From Gemmatimonadota bacterium (GTDB lineage Bacteria > Gemmatimonadota > Gemmatimonadetes > Gemmatimonadales > GWC2-71-9): a stretch of DNA of 64,000 nt. The DNA is taken from contig JADJOM010000003.1 in assembly GCA_016713785.1 (NCBI GenBank), forward strand, positions 2,375,501 through 2,439,500. Reading direction: 5' to 3'. Made by a program: the position numbers and the translations under genes. Below the pieces are notes generated by a model. That model saw only the letters and a program-made list of their open reading frames with translations, did no database searches and was not told where the DNA came from. Below, one piece after another: positions 1-11,812 of this stretch (position 1 is the first letter of the stretch; every line of letters begins with the position of its first letter).

Positions 1-1
1 G

Positions 2-355
2 CGCCGCCTGGTGACCCAGCACCTCCGCCGGGAGGGCTTCGAGGTGGTGGCCTATCCCGACGGTGAAGCGGCGCTCGCCGCCCTGCCCACCTCGGGCGCC
101 AGCCTCATCATCAGTGACATCCAGATGCCCAACCTCGACGGGCTCGCGTTCCTCCGCGCGCTGCGGGAGCAGTCCGACCTGCTGCATATCCCCGTGATGA
201 TGCTGACCGCGGTCGGCGACGAGGCCCACATCGTCCGCGCGTTCGAGCTCGGCGCCGACGACTACCTCACCAAGCCGGCCTCGATGCGCGAACTCGTGGT
301 CCGGGTGCGCCGGTTGCTGCGTCGCCCGAGCCTCGCGGGGGTCCCCGCGGCCTGA
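2..355 (+). CDS. Response regulator, receiver domain (5' end outside window)
   Basis: This is the C-terminal part of a CheY-like receiver domain. The reading frame is open to the left window edge, and a GTG at 11 lies inside helix 1 rather than at a start. The visible sequence carries the phospho-acceptor segment 'LIISDIQMPNLDG', the switch Thr ('MMLTAVG') and the conserved Lys ('DDYLTKPAS'). It then runs about 20 residues past the domain and stops, with no room for an output domain. The missing 5' part would hold the acidic pair and perhaps an upstream domain. A single-domain receiver could serve one of the four hybrid kinases in this window, but nothing in the sequence shows which. Confidence 0.85.
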   Translation, partial: RRLVTQHLRREGFEVVAYPDGEAALAALPTSGASLIISDIQMPNLDGLAFLRALREQSDLLHIPVMMLTAVGDEAHIVRAFELGADDYLTKPASMRELVVRVRRLLRRPSLAGVPAA

Positions 356-397
356 CGCGGCGGTGGCGCCCTCCCCCCACGCCGGTACATTGGGGGC

Positions 398-1735
398 ATG
401 ACCTCCCCTCCCGTCAGCTACCGCCGCACCCTCGGGCTCTTCTCCGGCACCATGGCCGTCGTCGGCGGCATCATCGGCTCCGGCATCTTCATCAACCCCG
501 CGATCGTGGCCCAGCGCGTCGGGACCGCGCCCCTGACGCTCGGGATCTGGATCCTCGGGGGCGGTATCGCGCTCATCGGCGCCTTCTGTTTCGGGGAGCT
601 GGGGCAGCGGCGGCCGCAGGCCGGCGGCAGCTACGTCTACCTGCGCGAGGGGCTCGGGGCGCTCCCCGCGTTCCTGTATGCCTGGGCCCTGCTGCTGGTG
701 ATGGCCACCGGCGCCATCGCGGCGGTCGCGGTGACGTTCGCGAGCTACGCGGTGCCGCTGCTCGGGCTGCCGCCCGGCTGGGGCCGCCCCCTCGCGGCCG
801 CCGCGATCGCGGCGCTCACCTGCATCAACTACCTCGGCATCCGCCCGGGCGCCTTCACCACCAACATCTTCACCGTGCTCAAGCTGGTGGCGCTCGGCTT
901 CCTGATCGCGGTGGGGGTGGCGTGGGCGGCGCCGGCCGCGGCGGCCCCCGCCCCTCCGGCGCCGGCCCACCCCGCGGTGGCCATCGCCGCCGCGCTGGTG
1001 CCGGTGCTCTTCGCCTACGGCGGCTGGCAGCAGACCAACTTCATCGCCGAGGAGATCATCGACCCGCTCCGGAACCTGCCCAGGGCGCTGGTGCTCGGGG
1101 TGGTGATCGTGGTGGCGGTGTACCTGCTGGCCAACGTGGCTTACCTGCGTATGCTCGGGCCGGCCGGGCTCGCCGCGAGCGCGGCGCCCGCGGCCGACGC
1201 GATGCGCGCCGCGCTCGGTCCCGCCGGGGCGCTGGTGATCAGCCTCGGCATCACCGCCTCGACCTTCGGGTTCCTGAACCTGGTCATCATGGTCTCGCCC
1301 CGGGTGTACCGCACGCTGGCGGCCGACGGGCTTTTCTTCCCGGCGTTCGCCGCACTGCACCCGACGCATCGCACGCCGGGGACGGCCATCCTGTTCCAGG
1401 GACTGTGGGCGGAGCTGCTGCTGTTCACCGGGCGGTACGGCCAGCTGCTCGACTACGTGGTGTTCTGCGACTGGATCTTCTTCGGGCTGTGCGTGGTGGC
1501 GCTGTTCGCCATCCGGCGGCGCGATGCCGCGGCGGGGCGCACCGCGGCCTTCCGGGTGCCGGGATGGCCGGTGACGCCGCTGCTGTTCATCGCGGCCTCG
1601 CTGTACGTGGTCGGGGGGTCCATCATCTCGAACCCGCGGAACGCGCTGCTGGGCACGGCCATCCTCCTGCTCGGGATCCCGGTATTCCTGTTCTGGAAGC
1701 GGCGGCCGCCCCGGGCCGCGCCGCCCGGGCCCTGA
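398..1735 (+). CDS. APC-family amino acid permease
   Basis: This 445-residue integral membrane protein looks like the amino acid-polyamine-organocation superfamily. Transmembrane helix 1 has the unwound-helix motif 'GGIIGSGIFINPAIVA' at about residues 22-37, which in this family contacts the substrate amino group. About 12 hydrophobic segments follow, with the family signature 'FAYGGWQQTNFIAEEI' near residue 205. The short C-terminus ends in basic and proline residues. Length is normal for the family. A G-run just before the ATG can act as ribosome-binding site. The nearest relatives in memory are LAT/SteT-type exchangers, but the substrate cannot be read from sequence. It is transcribed alone and ends 6 bases before a perfect 13-bp hairpin. 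Confidence 0.9.
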   Translation: MTSPPVSYRRTLGLFSGTMAVVGGIIGSGIFINPAIVAQRVGTAPLTLGIWILGGGIALIGAFCFGELGQRRPQAGGSYVYLREGLGALPAFLYAWALLLVMATGAIAAVAVTFASYAVPLLGLPPGWGRPLAAAAIAALTCINYLGIRPGAFTTNIFTVLKLVALGFLIAVGVAWAAPAAAAPAPPAPAHPAVAIAAALVPVLFAYGGWQQTNFIAEEIIDPLRNLPRALVLGVVIVVAVYLLANVAYLRMLGPAGLAASAAPAADAMRAALGPAGALVISLGITASTFGFLNLVIMVSPRVYRTLAADGLFFPAFAALHPTHRTPGTAILFQGLWAELLLFTGRYGQLLDYVVFCDWIFFGLCVVALFAIRRRDAAAGRTAAFRVPGWPVTPLLFIAASLYVVGGSIISNPRNALLGTAILLLGIPVFLFWKRRPPRAAPPGP

Positions 1736-1741
1736 ACGCGC

Positions 1742-1770
1742 GCGGCGCCCCCGGCCACCGGGGGCGCCGC
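1742..1770. terminator. Perfect 13-bp GC hairpin between convergent genes
   Basis: Arms 1742-1754 and 1758-1770 are exact reverse complements with a 3-base loop. The hairpin lies between the permease stop (plus) and the last DUF4097 gene (minus), so it can end transcripts from both sides. There is no T-run. Confidence 0.6.
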
Positions 1771-1793
1771 AGGCAGCTGCCGGGGCCCGCCGC

Positions 1794-2564
1794 TCAGCGG
1801 CCGCGCCGGATCCGGATCCCGCCGTTGACGGTGGTCAGTTCCAGCGTGCGTCCGCCCTCCCCGATCCGGCCGCGCAGCGACCGCGGGTTCACCCGGCCCG
1901 TCACGTTGATGGGGAAGTCGGTGTCGATCGCACCGTTGACCGTACTCGCCTCGACGTCGGCGCTCGCCCCCGCCGGCAGGGTGACGGTGATCCCGCCGTT
2001 GACGGTGGTGAACTTCACGGACCGCTCCAGGACTCGGCTGCCCAGGCTGGCGTCGATCGAGCCGTTCACCGTGGTGGCCTCGACCATCCCGGCCGCGGAG
2101 ACGCTCACGTCGCCGTTGACGGTACTGATGGCCGCGTCGGCGGGGAGGGACTCGCCGGTCACGTCGCCGTTGACGTTGCTGCCCTCGAAGTGCACGCCGG
2201 CGGGCACCTGCACCTCGAACAGCACCTCGACGTCGTTGTCGCGGGGGTTCATCGTGCCACCGCCCGGGCGGCACTCGTTGGCCCGCCCGCCCCGGCGCGA
2301 GGGATACACCGCGCAGATCGTCACGCCCCCGGCGTGCTCCACCACCTTGATCTCCACCGAGTCCGGATCGTCGTCCTTGGCCCGCTTGGTGGCGGTGACC
2401 AGGGCCTGGGCCCCGTCGGCGCGGGTGGCGCGGATGCGGCCGTTGATGCCCCGGACCTCGAGGGTCCGGCCGCTGGCGAGGGCCCCCTGCCAGCGGAAGT
2501 CCTGGGCGCCGAGGGGCAGGGCGGCCAGCGCAGGGAGGGCGAGGGCGAACATCAGGGAACGCAT
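1794..2564 (-). CDS. DUF4097-family secreted beta-repeat protein (distal copy)
   Basis: This 256-residue exported protein starts with a signal peptide ending about 'LPLGAQ' (residue 21). It is built of short beta-strand repeats with the recurring phrase 'TVNG' followed by an alternating hydrophobic strand, at least six times from about residue 128 to the end. That is the beta-helix-like pattern of the DUF4097 (putative adhesin) family. Two Cys residues (in 'TICAV' and 'ANECR') are available for a disulfide. A GGAG lies 5 bases before the ATG. It is last of four genes in a minus operon: sigma, anti-sigma, DUF4097, DUF4097. Despite the adhesin label, the usual position beside ECF sigma pairs suggests an envelope-stress or surface role. 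Molecular function is unknown. Confidence 0.75.
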   Translation of the reverse strand: MRSLMFALALPALAALPLGAQDFRWQGALASGRTLEVRGINGRIRATRADGAQALVTATKRAKDDDPDSVEIKVVEHAGGVTICAVYPSRRGGRANECRPGGGTMNPRDNDVEVLFEVQVPAGVHFEGSNVNGDVTGESLPADAAISTVNGDVSVSAAGMVEATTVNGSIDASLGSRVLERSVKFTTVNGGITVTLPAGASADVEASTVNGAIDTDFPINVTGRVNPRSLRGRIGEGGRTLELTTVNGGIRIRRGR

Positions 2565-2593
2565 GCAGTCTCCAGGGGGAGCGCGGTGAAGGG

Positions 2594-3433
2594 TCAGCGC
2601 GGGCTGCCGCTCCTGCGGAGCGCGACCGTGCCGTCGAAGGACTCCAGCTCGAGCCGGGCGGCGCCCGTCCCGAGGGTGAAGCTGAGCCGCCGGCCACCGG
2701 CGGCGCCGGTGACCGTCACCGGGAAGTCGGACTCGAACTCGCCACTGAAGGTGGAGACCGAGACCTCGGCGTCGATGGTGGGGACCGTCACCGTCACGTC
2801 GCCGTCGTGCGACGTGAGGTGGTAGCGCCCGCCGGCCTCGAGTACGCCGGTGAATTCGATCTCGCCGTCCACGGTGCTGGCGTCCACCCGCGTGGCGCGG
2901 ACGTCCGCGAGCCGGATGGCCCCGTCCACGGCATTGGCCCGGAGTTCGCCCCGGGCGCCCCGCACGGTGATGCCCCCGTCGACGGTGGACAGGTTCACCC
3001 GTCCATCCACGTCGGAGATGTCCAGGTCGCCCTCCACTGACTGCACCGACACGAAGGACACCCCGCCCTGCACCGTGACGTTCCCCTCGACGGTAGAGAG
3101 GTTCACCTCGCCGCGGGTGCCACTCACCCGGATGTCCCCGCTCTGCGAGGCCAGGTCCAAGGTGAGGTCCGCGGGCACCGTGAGGCGCCAGGTGACCTCG
3201 GGCGGGCCGTAGCGGCTGTGGGCGCGGACCCGCAGGCTGCGCGCGCCGGCATTGACCTCCACGCGGGTGTCCTCGTCGTGGTCCGCCTGGATCCGGACGG
3301 AGGGCCGGTTCCAGGTGGCCACCGTGATGGCCCCCTCGAAGCTGCTGAGCTCGAGCCGGGTGGCGCCCCGGACGGCGATCGTCGTGTCGGTGCCCTGAGG
3401 CACCGTGGCCAGCGCAAGAAGCAAGGTCAGCAT
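2594..3433 (-). CDS. DUF4097-family secreted beta-repeat protein (proximal copy)
   Basis: This 279-residue protein has a short hydrophobic N-terminus that looks like a signal peptide (MLTLLLALATVPQG). Repeated 'STVDG', 'SVEGDL' and 'STFSGEF' strand units follow, typical of DUF4097 beta-helix-like proteins. The frame stays open upstream to 4072, but that part is antisense-frame noise over the anti-sigma gene. The ATG at 3433 follows GGGGA by 7 bases and gives the only sensible signal peptide. It begins 17 bases after the anti-sigma stop and ends 29 bases before its paralogue, so the pair looks like a tandem duplication. Role unknown; presumably a cell-surface target of the sigma factor encoded upstream. 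Confidence 0.75.
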   Translation of the reverse strand: MLTLLLALATVPQGTDTTIAVRGATRLELSSFEGAITVATWNRPSVRIQADHDEDTRVEVNAGARSLRVRAHSRYGPPEVTWRLTVPADLTLDLASQSGDIRVSGTRGEVNLSTVEGNVTVQGGVSFVSVQSVEGDLDISDVDGRVNLSTVDGGITVRGARGELRANAVDGAIRLADVRATRVDASTVDGEIEFTGVLEAGGRYHLTSHDGDVTVTVPTIDAEVSVSTFSGEFESDFPVTVTGAAGGRRLSFTLGTGAARLELESFDGTVALRRSGSPR

Positions 3434-3450
3434 CAGGCAGTCCCCATGGG

Positions 3451-4095
3451 TCAGCTCACCGCGCGGCTGAGGACCGCGGCCCGGCGGAGCAGGTCGAGTT
3501 TGCGCAGCCGGGTCTGGGTCAGGTGCCCGGCGAGGTATCCGTTGGCGGGATCGGTGGCGAGCGCGCGCTCGGCCTCCCCGATGGCCCGGTCGATCAGGGC
3601 GAGCTTCTCCTCCAGCACCCGGACGGTCAGCGTGTCGAGCCGCCCGCGGCCCTGGGCCAGCTCCGCCTCGAGGGCCCGCACCGCCCCGGCGTAGCCGCGG
3701 TCGACGCCCGCCCCGGCGGCGCTCACCGCGGGGTCCGGCGCAGGCGCGACGGCGAGCGCCGGGACCGGCGGACGGGACCGGGTCCACACCAGCACGCTGC
3801 CCCCCGAGAGCACCATCAGCGCGAGGGCGGCGGCGAGCAGCAGCGGCAGCGGCAGGGCCACCTCGCGGCGGCGGCCGGGACCGGCGCCGATGGCCGCGGC
3901 CACCCCGGGCCAGAGGTCCCGGCGCGGCGGCTGGTCGTCGAGGGCCTGGGCCCGCACCACCACCCGGCGCAGTTCCTCGAGCAACGCGGCGCATTCCGCG
4001 CAGCCGGCCACGTGGCGCTCCAGCCGCGCCGCGCGCTCGGCGGGCAGTCCGCCATCGAGGTACTCCGAGCATTCGTCCGGCAGCGGATGGATCAT
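3451..4095 (-). CDS. Transmembrane zinc-finger anti-sigma factor
   Basis: This 214-residue protein has the zf-HC2 anti-sigma layout. An N-terminal zinc-binding helix pair comes first ('HVAGCAECAALLEEL', an H-x3-C-x2-C site at about residues 28-35), then one transmembrane helix at about 81-103, then a periplasmic part. The C-terminal 60 residues form a helical region with 'EEKLALIDRAIGEAERAL', closely matched by the anti-sigma at 16162-16770. The ATG at 4095 is 4 bases after the sigma stop, so translation is probably coupled. In this family the cytoplasmic zinc domain holds the partner sigma inactive until an envelope signal releases it. The signal here is unknown. Confidence 0.85.
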   Translation of the reverse strand: MIHPLPDECSEYLDGGLPAERAARLERHVAGCAECAALLEELRRVVVRAQALDDQPPRRDLWPGVAAAIGAGPGRRREVALPLPLLLAAALALMVLSGGSVLVWTRSRPPVPALAVAPAPDPAVSAAGAGVDRGYAGAVRALEAELAQGRGRLDTLTVRVLEEKLALIDRAIGEAERALATDPANGYLAGHLTQTRLRKLDLLRRAAVLSRAVS

Positions 4096-4099
4096 GGCC

Positions 4100-4666
4100 T
4101 CACCCCAGGGTCTTGCGCAGCGCCATGCGCGCGTAGTGCAGCTGCGACTTGGAGGTCCCGACGTTGATGCCGAGCATCCCGGCGATCTCCTCGTGCCGGT
4201 AGCCCTCGACGTCGTGCAGCACGAACACCTGCCGGGCGCCCGGCGACAGGCGCGCCATCGCGGTCTCGAAGTCCAGCCCATGCGCCGGGCTGGCGGGGCG
4301 GCCGGGGAGGTCGATCCCGCCGTCCGGCTCCTCCGCGAACAGCCGCCGCCAGCGGCCCCGCGAGGTGCGCCGGTTCAGGATCACGTTCACCGCCAGCCGA
4401 TGCAGCCAGGTCCCGAAGGCCGCCTCGCCGCGGAAGGTGCCCAGCTTCTGCCACGCCCGCACCAGCACCTCCTGGGTCACGTCCTCCGCCTCCTCCCCGA
4501 GCATCCGCCGCACCAGGTTGTGCACCCGGTTCACGTGCCGGCGGTAGAGCCGCTCGAAGGCGTGCGCATCCCCGCTGGCCGCGAGCGCGGCATCGATGGC
4601 GTCGGCGTCGGCGGTGCTGGCGTCGGTGGTCCGCAGGGTTCCGGTTCCCGTGTGCGTGGTCAGCAT
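4100..4666 (-). CDS. ECF-type RNA polymerase sigma factor
   Basis: This is a 188-residue sigma-70 family protein with only regions 2 and 4, as in extracytoplasmic-function sigmas. Region 2 spans about residues 35-105 ('FERLYRRHVNRVHNLVRRM', then 'EDVTQEVLVRAWQKL'). Region 4 spans about 136-188, with the -35-binding helix-turn-helix 'HEEIAGMLGINVGTSKSQL'. It heads a minus operon with a membrane anti-sigma and two DUF4097 proteins. It is paralogous to the sigma at 15653-16165 ('VFVLHDVEGYRHEEIA' against 'VFVLHDVEGYQHEEIA'). Two copies of a 10-base direct repeat lie just upstream. I see no clear self-recognised ECF promoter. Confidence 0.92.
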   Translation of the reverse strand: MLTTHTGTGTLRTTDASTADADAIDAALAASGDAHAFERLYRRHVNRVHNLVRRMLGEEAEDVTQEVLVRAWQKLGTFRGEAAFGTWLHRLAVNVILNRRTSRGRWRRLFAEEPDGGIDLPGRPASPAHGLDFETAMARLSPGARQVFVLHDVEGYRHEEIAGMLGINVGTSKSQLHYARMALRKTLG

Positions 4667-4669
4667 GCG

Positions 4670-4703
4670 CCCGGTTGGACAGTCCGGGGTCGTCCCGGTT
4701 GGA
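4670..4703. repeat. Two 10-bp direct repeats upstream of ECF sigma
   Basis: The sequence CCCGGTTGGA occurs at 4670-4679 and again at 4694-4703, a 24-base offset, immediately upstream of the sigma start at 4666. The spacing is close to two helical turns, so a regulator site is possible. Direct evidence is only the repeat itself. Confidence 0.35.
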
Positions 4704-4839
4704 ACGGGAGGCCCGGGATCCGGGTTTCGGGCCGTGGCGCCGGGGGGGGCGGGGGCCCTGCCTCAAGGCCCGGCCCATCCTAACCGATTATTGGGATGCG
4801 ACTTCGAGGGGCCGGCCCACCCCGATCCACTGTCCAGGA

Positions 4840-8031
<3,192 letters not shown>

Positions 8032-8034
8032 GCC

Positions 8035-10632
8035 ATGTCGCATCTCAGGAACTGGAGCGCCACGCGGCGGCAGCTGCGCGCCCGCACGCCCGACGTGGCG
8101 GCGCCGGACGGGTCCATCGACCGGCTCACCCGGATCACCACGTCGGCCCCGATCGGGATCTTCGAGACCGACGAGGCGGGCCGCTGCCACTACGTCAACA
8201 CGCGGTGGTGCGAGCTCACCGGCCTCTCCGAGGCGCAGGCGATGGGCGCCGGGTGGATGTCCGCCATCGACACCAACGACCTCACGGCGGTCCGCGCCGA
8301 GTGGCAGAGCGCGGCCATCGAGCAGCGCGACTTCATCGCCGAGTTCCGGATCCGGCTGCCGGAGGGCGCCGCCCGCTGGGTGGGCGCCCAGGCGCGCGCC
8401 GTGGTGGATCCGGCGGGGCACACCATCGCCTATGTGGGGACCCTCAGCGACATCTCCGACCGCAAGCGGCAGGAGGAGGATCTCTACCGCTACTCGCTCG
8501 ACGTCGAGGACGCCCGGATGCGGGTGGAGGAGCAGGCCGCGCAGATGGCCGTCCAGGCCGAGCAGCTCGCGCACGCCCGGGACCAGGCGCTCGAGTCGGT
8601 GCGGGTCAAGTCGGCGTTCTTCGCGATGATGAGCCACGAGATCCGCACCCCGATGAACGGGGTGATCGGGATGACCGGCCTGCTGCTCGACACGCCGCTC
8701 AGCCCGGAGCAGCGGAACTACGTCGAGACGGTGCGCGCCTCCGGCGAGGCGCTGCTCACGATCATCAACGACATCCTCGACTTCTCCAAGATCGAGGCGG
8801 GGCGGATGTCGCTCGAGACCGTGGACTTCTCCCTGCAGGAGGTGCTCGAGGATACCCTCGACCTGCTGGCCGAGACCGCGAGCGGCAAGGGACTGGAACT
8901 CGCCGCGCACGTGGAGCGGGCCATCCCGCGGCTGCTGCGCGGGGACCCGGCGCGGGTCCGCCAGGTGCTCACCAACCTGGTGTCGAACGCCCTCAAGTTC
9001 ACCGACCGGGGCGCCGTCACCGTGCACTGCACCCTCGCCAGCGAGGCGGCGGACGACCTCCTGGTCCGGTGGGAGATCCGCGACACCGGCATCGGCCTCA
9101 CCCCCGAGCAGCAGGCCCGCCTGTTCCAGCCCTTCGCCCAGGCCGACAATTCCACCACGCGGAAGTACGGCGGCACCGGGCTCGGGCTCGCCATCTGCCG
9201 CCAGCTGGTGGAGCTCATGGGCGGCGGCATCGGCGTGGAGAGCGTCCGCGGCCGGGGCAGCACGTTCTGGTTCACCCTGCGGCTGGGACGCGTGGCCGAC
9301 GGCGCCGACCCGCGCGCGGTGGCCGACCAGGACATTGCCGGCACCCGGGCGCTGGTGGCCGGCGGCCACGCCACCGCGCGGCTCGCGCTGGTGGAACACC
9401 TCGAGGGGCTGGGGCTCAGCGTGGTGGCCACCGACGACGCCTCCGAGGCCTTCGAGCGGCTCGGCGGCAGCCTGCACGAGCCGGCGCCCATCCGCGTGGC
9501 CCTCTTCGACAGCAGTCTCGGCGAGGCCGACGGGTTCGAGCTGGCCCGTGCCGTCGCGGAAAGCGAGCACCTGCAGCGGACCCGCGTCATCCTGCTCGCA
9601 CCCGTCACCCAGCGCCACGCCGCCGACGCGGCCACCGACGTCGGCGTCACCGAGGTGCTGGTCAAGCCGGTGCGCCTGCTGGCCCTGCACGACGCGGTCC
9701 GCACCGCGCTGGGCTTCGAGCCCCGGACCGCCCGGCGCTCCGCGCTGCTCAAGGGCCTCGGCGCGGCCGATGCCCGGCCGCTCCGCCGCGCCCGGGTGCT
9801 GCTGGTCGAGGACAATCCCGTCAACCAGAAGGTGGCCACCCAGATGGTCGAGCGCCTCGGCCACCTGGTGGACGTGGCGGGCAACGGGCTCGAAGGCGTG
9901 GCGGCGGCGCGCAAGCTCCCCTACGACATCATCCTGATGGACTGCCAGATGCCGGAGATGGACGGCTACGAGGCGACGGCCGAGATCCGCCGGCTGGAGG
10001 GCGAGGCGCGCCACACCCCGATCGTGGCCATGACGGCCAATGCCATGCAGGGCGACCGGGAGCGCTGCCTCGCGGCGGGGATGGACGACTACGTGAGCAA
10101 GCCGATCCGCAGCGCCGAGATGCAGGCCACGCTGGCGCGCTGGGTGGGCTGGGCCGAGCCGGCGCCGGCCCGGGAGGCCCCGCGCGACCCCGCGGCCACC
10201 CCGATGACCGCCGAGGCGGCGCTCGCCGCCGCGGGCGCGCCGGACCCGCGGATTCCCGACGCGGACAGCCCCGAGGGGATCGACGCGACGATCCTCGACG
10301 ACATCATGGCGGTCTCGCCGTCCGGGGGCACGGCGCTGGTGCGGGAGCTGATCGACCTGTTCTTCGGCGAGGTGCCCGCGCGGGTGGAGCACATGCGCTC
10401 GGGGATCGCAGCCCACGACCCCTCGCCCGTCATGCGCGCCGCCCACGCCATGAAGGGGGGCGCCAGCAACCTGGGGGCGCTGCGGCTCTCCGCCCTGTGC
10501 GCCGAGATGGAGCGGCTGGGGCGCGAGGGCAACCTGGCCGGCGCCGCGCCGCTGATCGGCGAGATCGAAGTCGAGATCGAGCGGGTGCGCACCGCGCTCG
10601 ACCGGCACCTGCAGCTCGTCGCCGGCCGCTGA
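8035..10632 (+). CDS. Hybrid sensor histidine kinase: PAS-HisKA-HATPase-REC2-HPt
   Basis: An 865-residue soluble hybrid kinase starting 3 bases after the previous kinase stops, so the two are probably co-translated. Domains: one PAS (about 38-145); a helical linker; HisKA with His201 in 'MMSHEIRTPMNG'; HATPase (about 300-420); a first receiver (about 440-565) that keeps Asp492 ('LFDSSLGEADG') and a Lys ('VLVKPV') but has lost the N-terminal acidic pair ('ALVAGGH'); a second receiver with a complete site (Asp636 in 'LMDCQMPEMDG'); and an HPt with His804 ('AAHAMKGGA'). It shares the upstream kinase's layout, minus two PAS domains, and probably arose by duplication. The first receiver is likely non-phosphorylatable or slow, because Mg2+ ligands are missing. 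Confidence 0.9.
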   Translation: MSHLRNWSATRRQLRARTPDVAAPDGSIDRLTRITTSAPIGIFETDEAGRCHYVNTRWCELTGLSEAQAMGAGWMSAIDTNDLTAVRAEWQSAAIEQRDFIAEFRIRLPEGAARWVGAQARAVVDPAGHTIAYVGTLSDISDRKRQEEDLYRYSLDVEDARMRVEEQAAQMAVQAEQLAHARDQALESVRVKSAFFAMMSHEIRTPMNGVIGMTGLLLDTPLSPEQRNYVETVRASGEALLTIINDILDFSKIEAGRMSLETVDFSLQEVLEDTLDLLAETASGKGLELAAHVERAIPRLLRGDPARVRQVLTNLVSNALKFTDRGAVTVHCTLASEAADDLLVRWEIRDTGIGLTPEQQARLFQPFAQADNSTTRKYGGTGLGLAICRQLVELMGGGIGVESVRGRGSTFWFTLRLGRVADGADPRAVADQDIAGTRALVAGGHATARLALVEHLEGLGLSVVATDDASEAFERLGGSLHEPAPIRVALFDSSLGEADGFELARAVAESEHLQRTRVILLAPVTQRHAADAATDVGVTEVLVKPVRLLALHDAVRTALGFEPRTARRSALLKGLGAADARPLRRARVLLVEDNPVNQKVATQMVERLGHLVDVAGNGLEGVAAARKLPYDIILMDCQMPEMDGYEATAEIRRLEGEARHTPIVAMTANAMQGDRERCLAAGMDDYVSKPIRSAEMQATLARWVGWAEPAPAREAPRDPAATPMTAEAALAAAGAPDPRIPDADSPEGIDATILDDIMAVSPSGGTALVRELIDLFFGEVPARVEHMRSGIAAHDPSPVMRAAHAMKGGASNLGALRLSALCAEMERLGREGNLAGAAPLIGEIEVEIERVRTALDRHLQLVAGR

Positions 10633-10642
10633 GGCCGCCGCC

Positions 10643-11812
10643 TCAGCCCAGCCGGCGCCGCCGGGCCATCAGCACGGCACCACCGAGCGCCAGTCCCACC
10701 ACCGACAGCCAGGCCAGCACGCCCCCGACCCGCAGGCTCGGCCCCACTACCGTGCGGCCCAGGGCGGCCGGCACCCAGCGCGGGGCCCAGGCATCGAAGC
10801 GCACGCCGAAGGCCCCCTCGAACGCCTGCGCCGGCGGGGCGGGCGAGGTCCAGAAAGCCCGGAACCGCTGCGGGCCGAACTCCCGCACGAGGTCGCGCGC
10901 CAGCCCCTGCACGCCCAGCTCGCTCTCGTAGCCCCACCACGCGAGCGCGGAGAGCACCTGCGCCCGGTCGTATTGGACCGGCGCGATGCGGACGTCGGAC
11001 CGCCCGAGCAGCGCGGGGGCGCACGATGCGCTCCGGCCGGCCCGGCAGGCCATCAGCGCGATCGACCCCAGCGGCTGCCAGGCCCGGTCGAACATGTAGG
11101 CCACCAGCGCCGGGCTCCACCACCGCACGTCGAGCCTGGCGCTGTCCCGCGCGACGGCCGGTTCCCACCAGTCGGCCGCGCGGGCCAGGTCGAAGCCCCG
11201 ATGAAAGAGCCACCGCTCCACCTGGGGGCCCGCCGGACCGAACGCCGCATAGAACACGCACGGCGCGAGCGATTCCTCCGCCTGGCGCACCCCCTCGGCG
11301 CGCCGGAGCGCCCGGGACGGCACGACCAGCGCGCAGCGCCCCGCCTCGCCCGCCGGGGGCAGCAGCAGGTGGGTGCCTTCGAGCAGCGGCGCAGTGCCGG
11401 CCGTGTCCGCCACCACCACGAGCGCCAGGCTGCCGGGAAGCGGTCCCAGCGGCGCGAGGGCGCGTGCCAGCGAGTCCGTGAGGCGGTGCATCCGCGCGGC
11501 GATGGGCGCGGGCACTTCGCCCCGCAGCACCAGGCTCACCGCGGGGGCCGTGGCCGGAACCCACCGGGGCAGGCTGTCACGGAGGATGAGATGGTCCAGC
11601 TCCCGCCGGGCCCGGGACAGCTCCCGGCCGAGCACCAGTTGCTCCTGGCGCAGCGCATCGCGGGATGGGGCGCGGTCGTAGCTGTACCACCAGCGGGTGA
11701 GCGCCCCGGTGAGCTCGAAGGGAACGAGGCCGTTCGGTGGCAGCAGCACCACCGCCCCCGCGGCCAGCAGCAGGAGGAGCAGGAGACACCAGCGGCGGAA
11801 GGTCAGCGCCAT
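10643..11812 (-). CDS. Membrane-anchored protein, possibly degenerate peptidase-MA-like
   Basis: A 389-residue protein that I do not recognise with certainty. It has an N-terminal hydrophobic helix at about residues 7-25, a large extracytoplasmic region, and a C-terminal helix at about 360-380 followed by Arg-rich residues, so both ends sit in the membrane. The part near residues 300-345 ('LARDLVREFGPQRFRAFW' and after) resembles the C-terminal tail of peptidase-MA-like domains, but no HExxH zinc motif is visible. If related, it is inactive. The ATG at 11812 has a GAGGA upstream and overlaps the previous gene by 10 bases; an in-frame start at 11854 would overlap more. It is last in the YtrA-type ABC operon and convergent with the hybrid kinase, 10 bases away. 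Confidence 0.6.
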   Translation of the reverse strand: MALTFRRWCLLLLLLLAAGAVVLLPPNGLVPFELTGALTRWWYSYDRAPSRDALRQEQLVLGRELSRARRELDHLILRDSLPRWVPATAPAVSLVLRGEVPAPIAARMHRLTDSLARALAPLGPLPGSLALVVVADTAGTAPLLEGTHLLLPPAGEAGRCALVVPSRALRRAEGVRQAEESLAPCVFYAAFGPAGPQVERWLFHRGFDLARAADWWEPAVARDSARLDVRWWSPALVAYMFDRAWQPLGSIALMACRAGRSASCAPALLGRSDVRIAPVQYDRAQVLSALAWWGYESELGVQGLARDLVREFGPQRFRAFWTSPAPPAQAFEGAFGVRFDAWAPRWVPAALGRTVVGPSLRVGGVLAWLSVVGLALGGAVLMARRRRLG

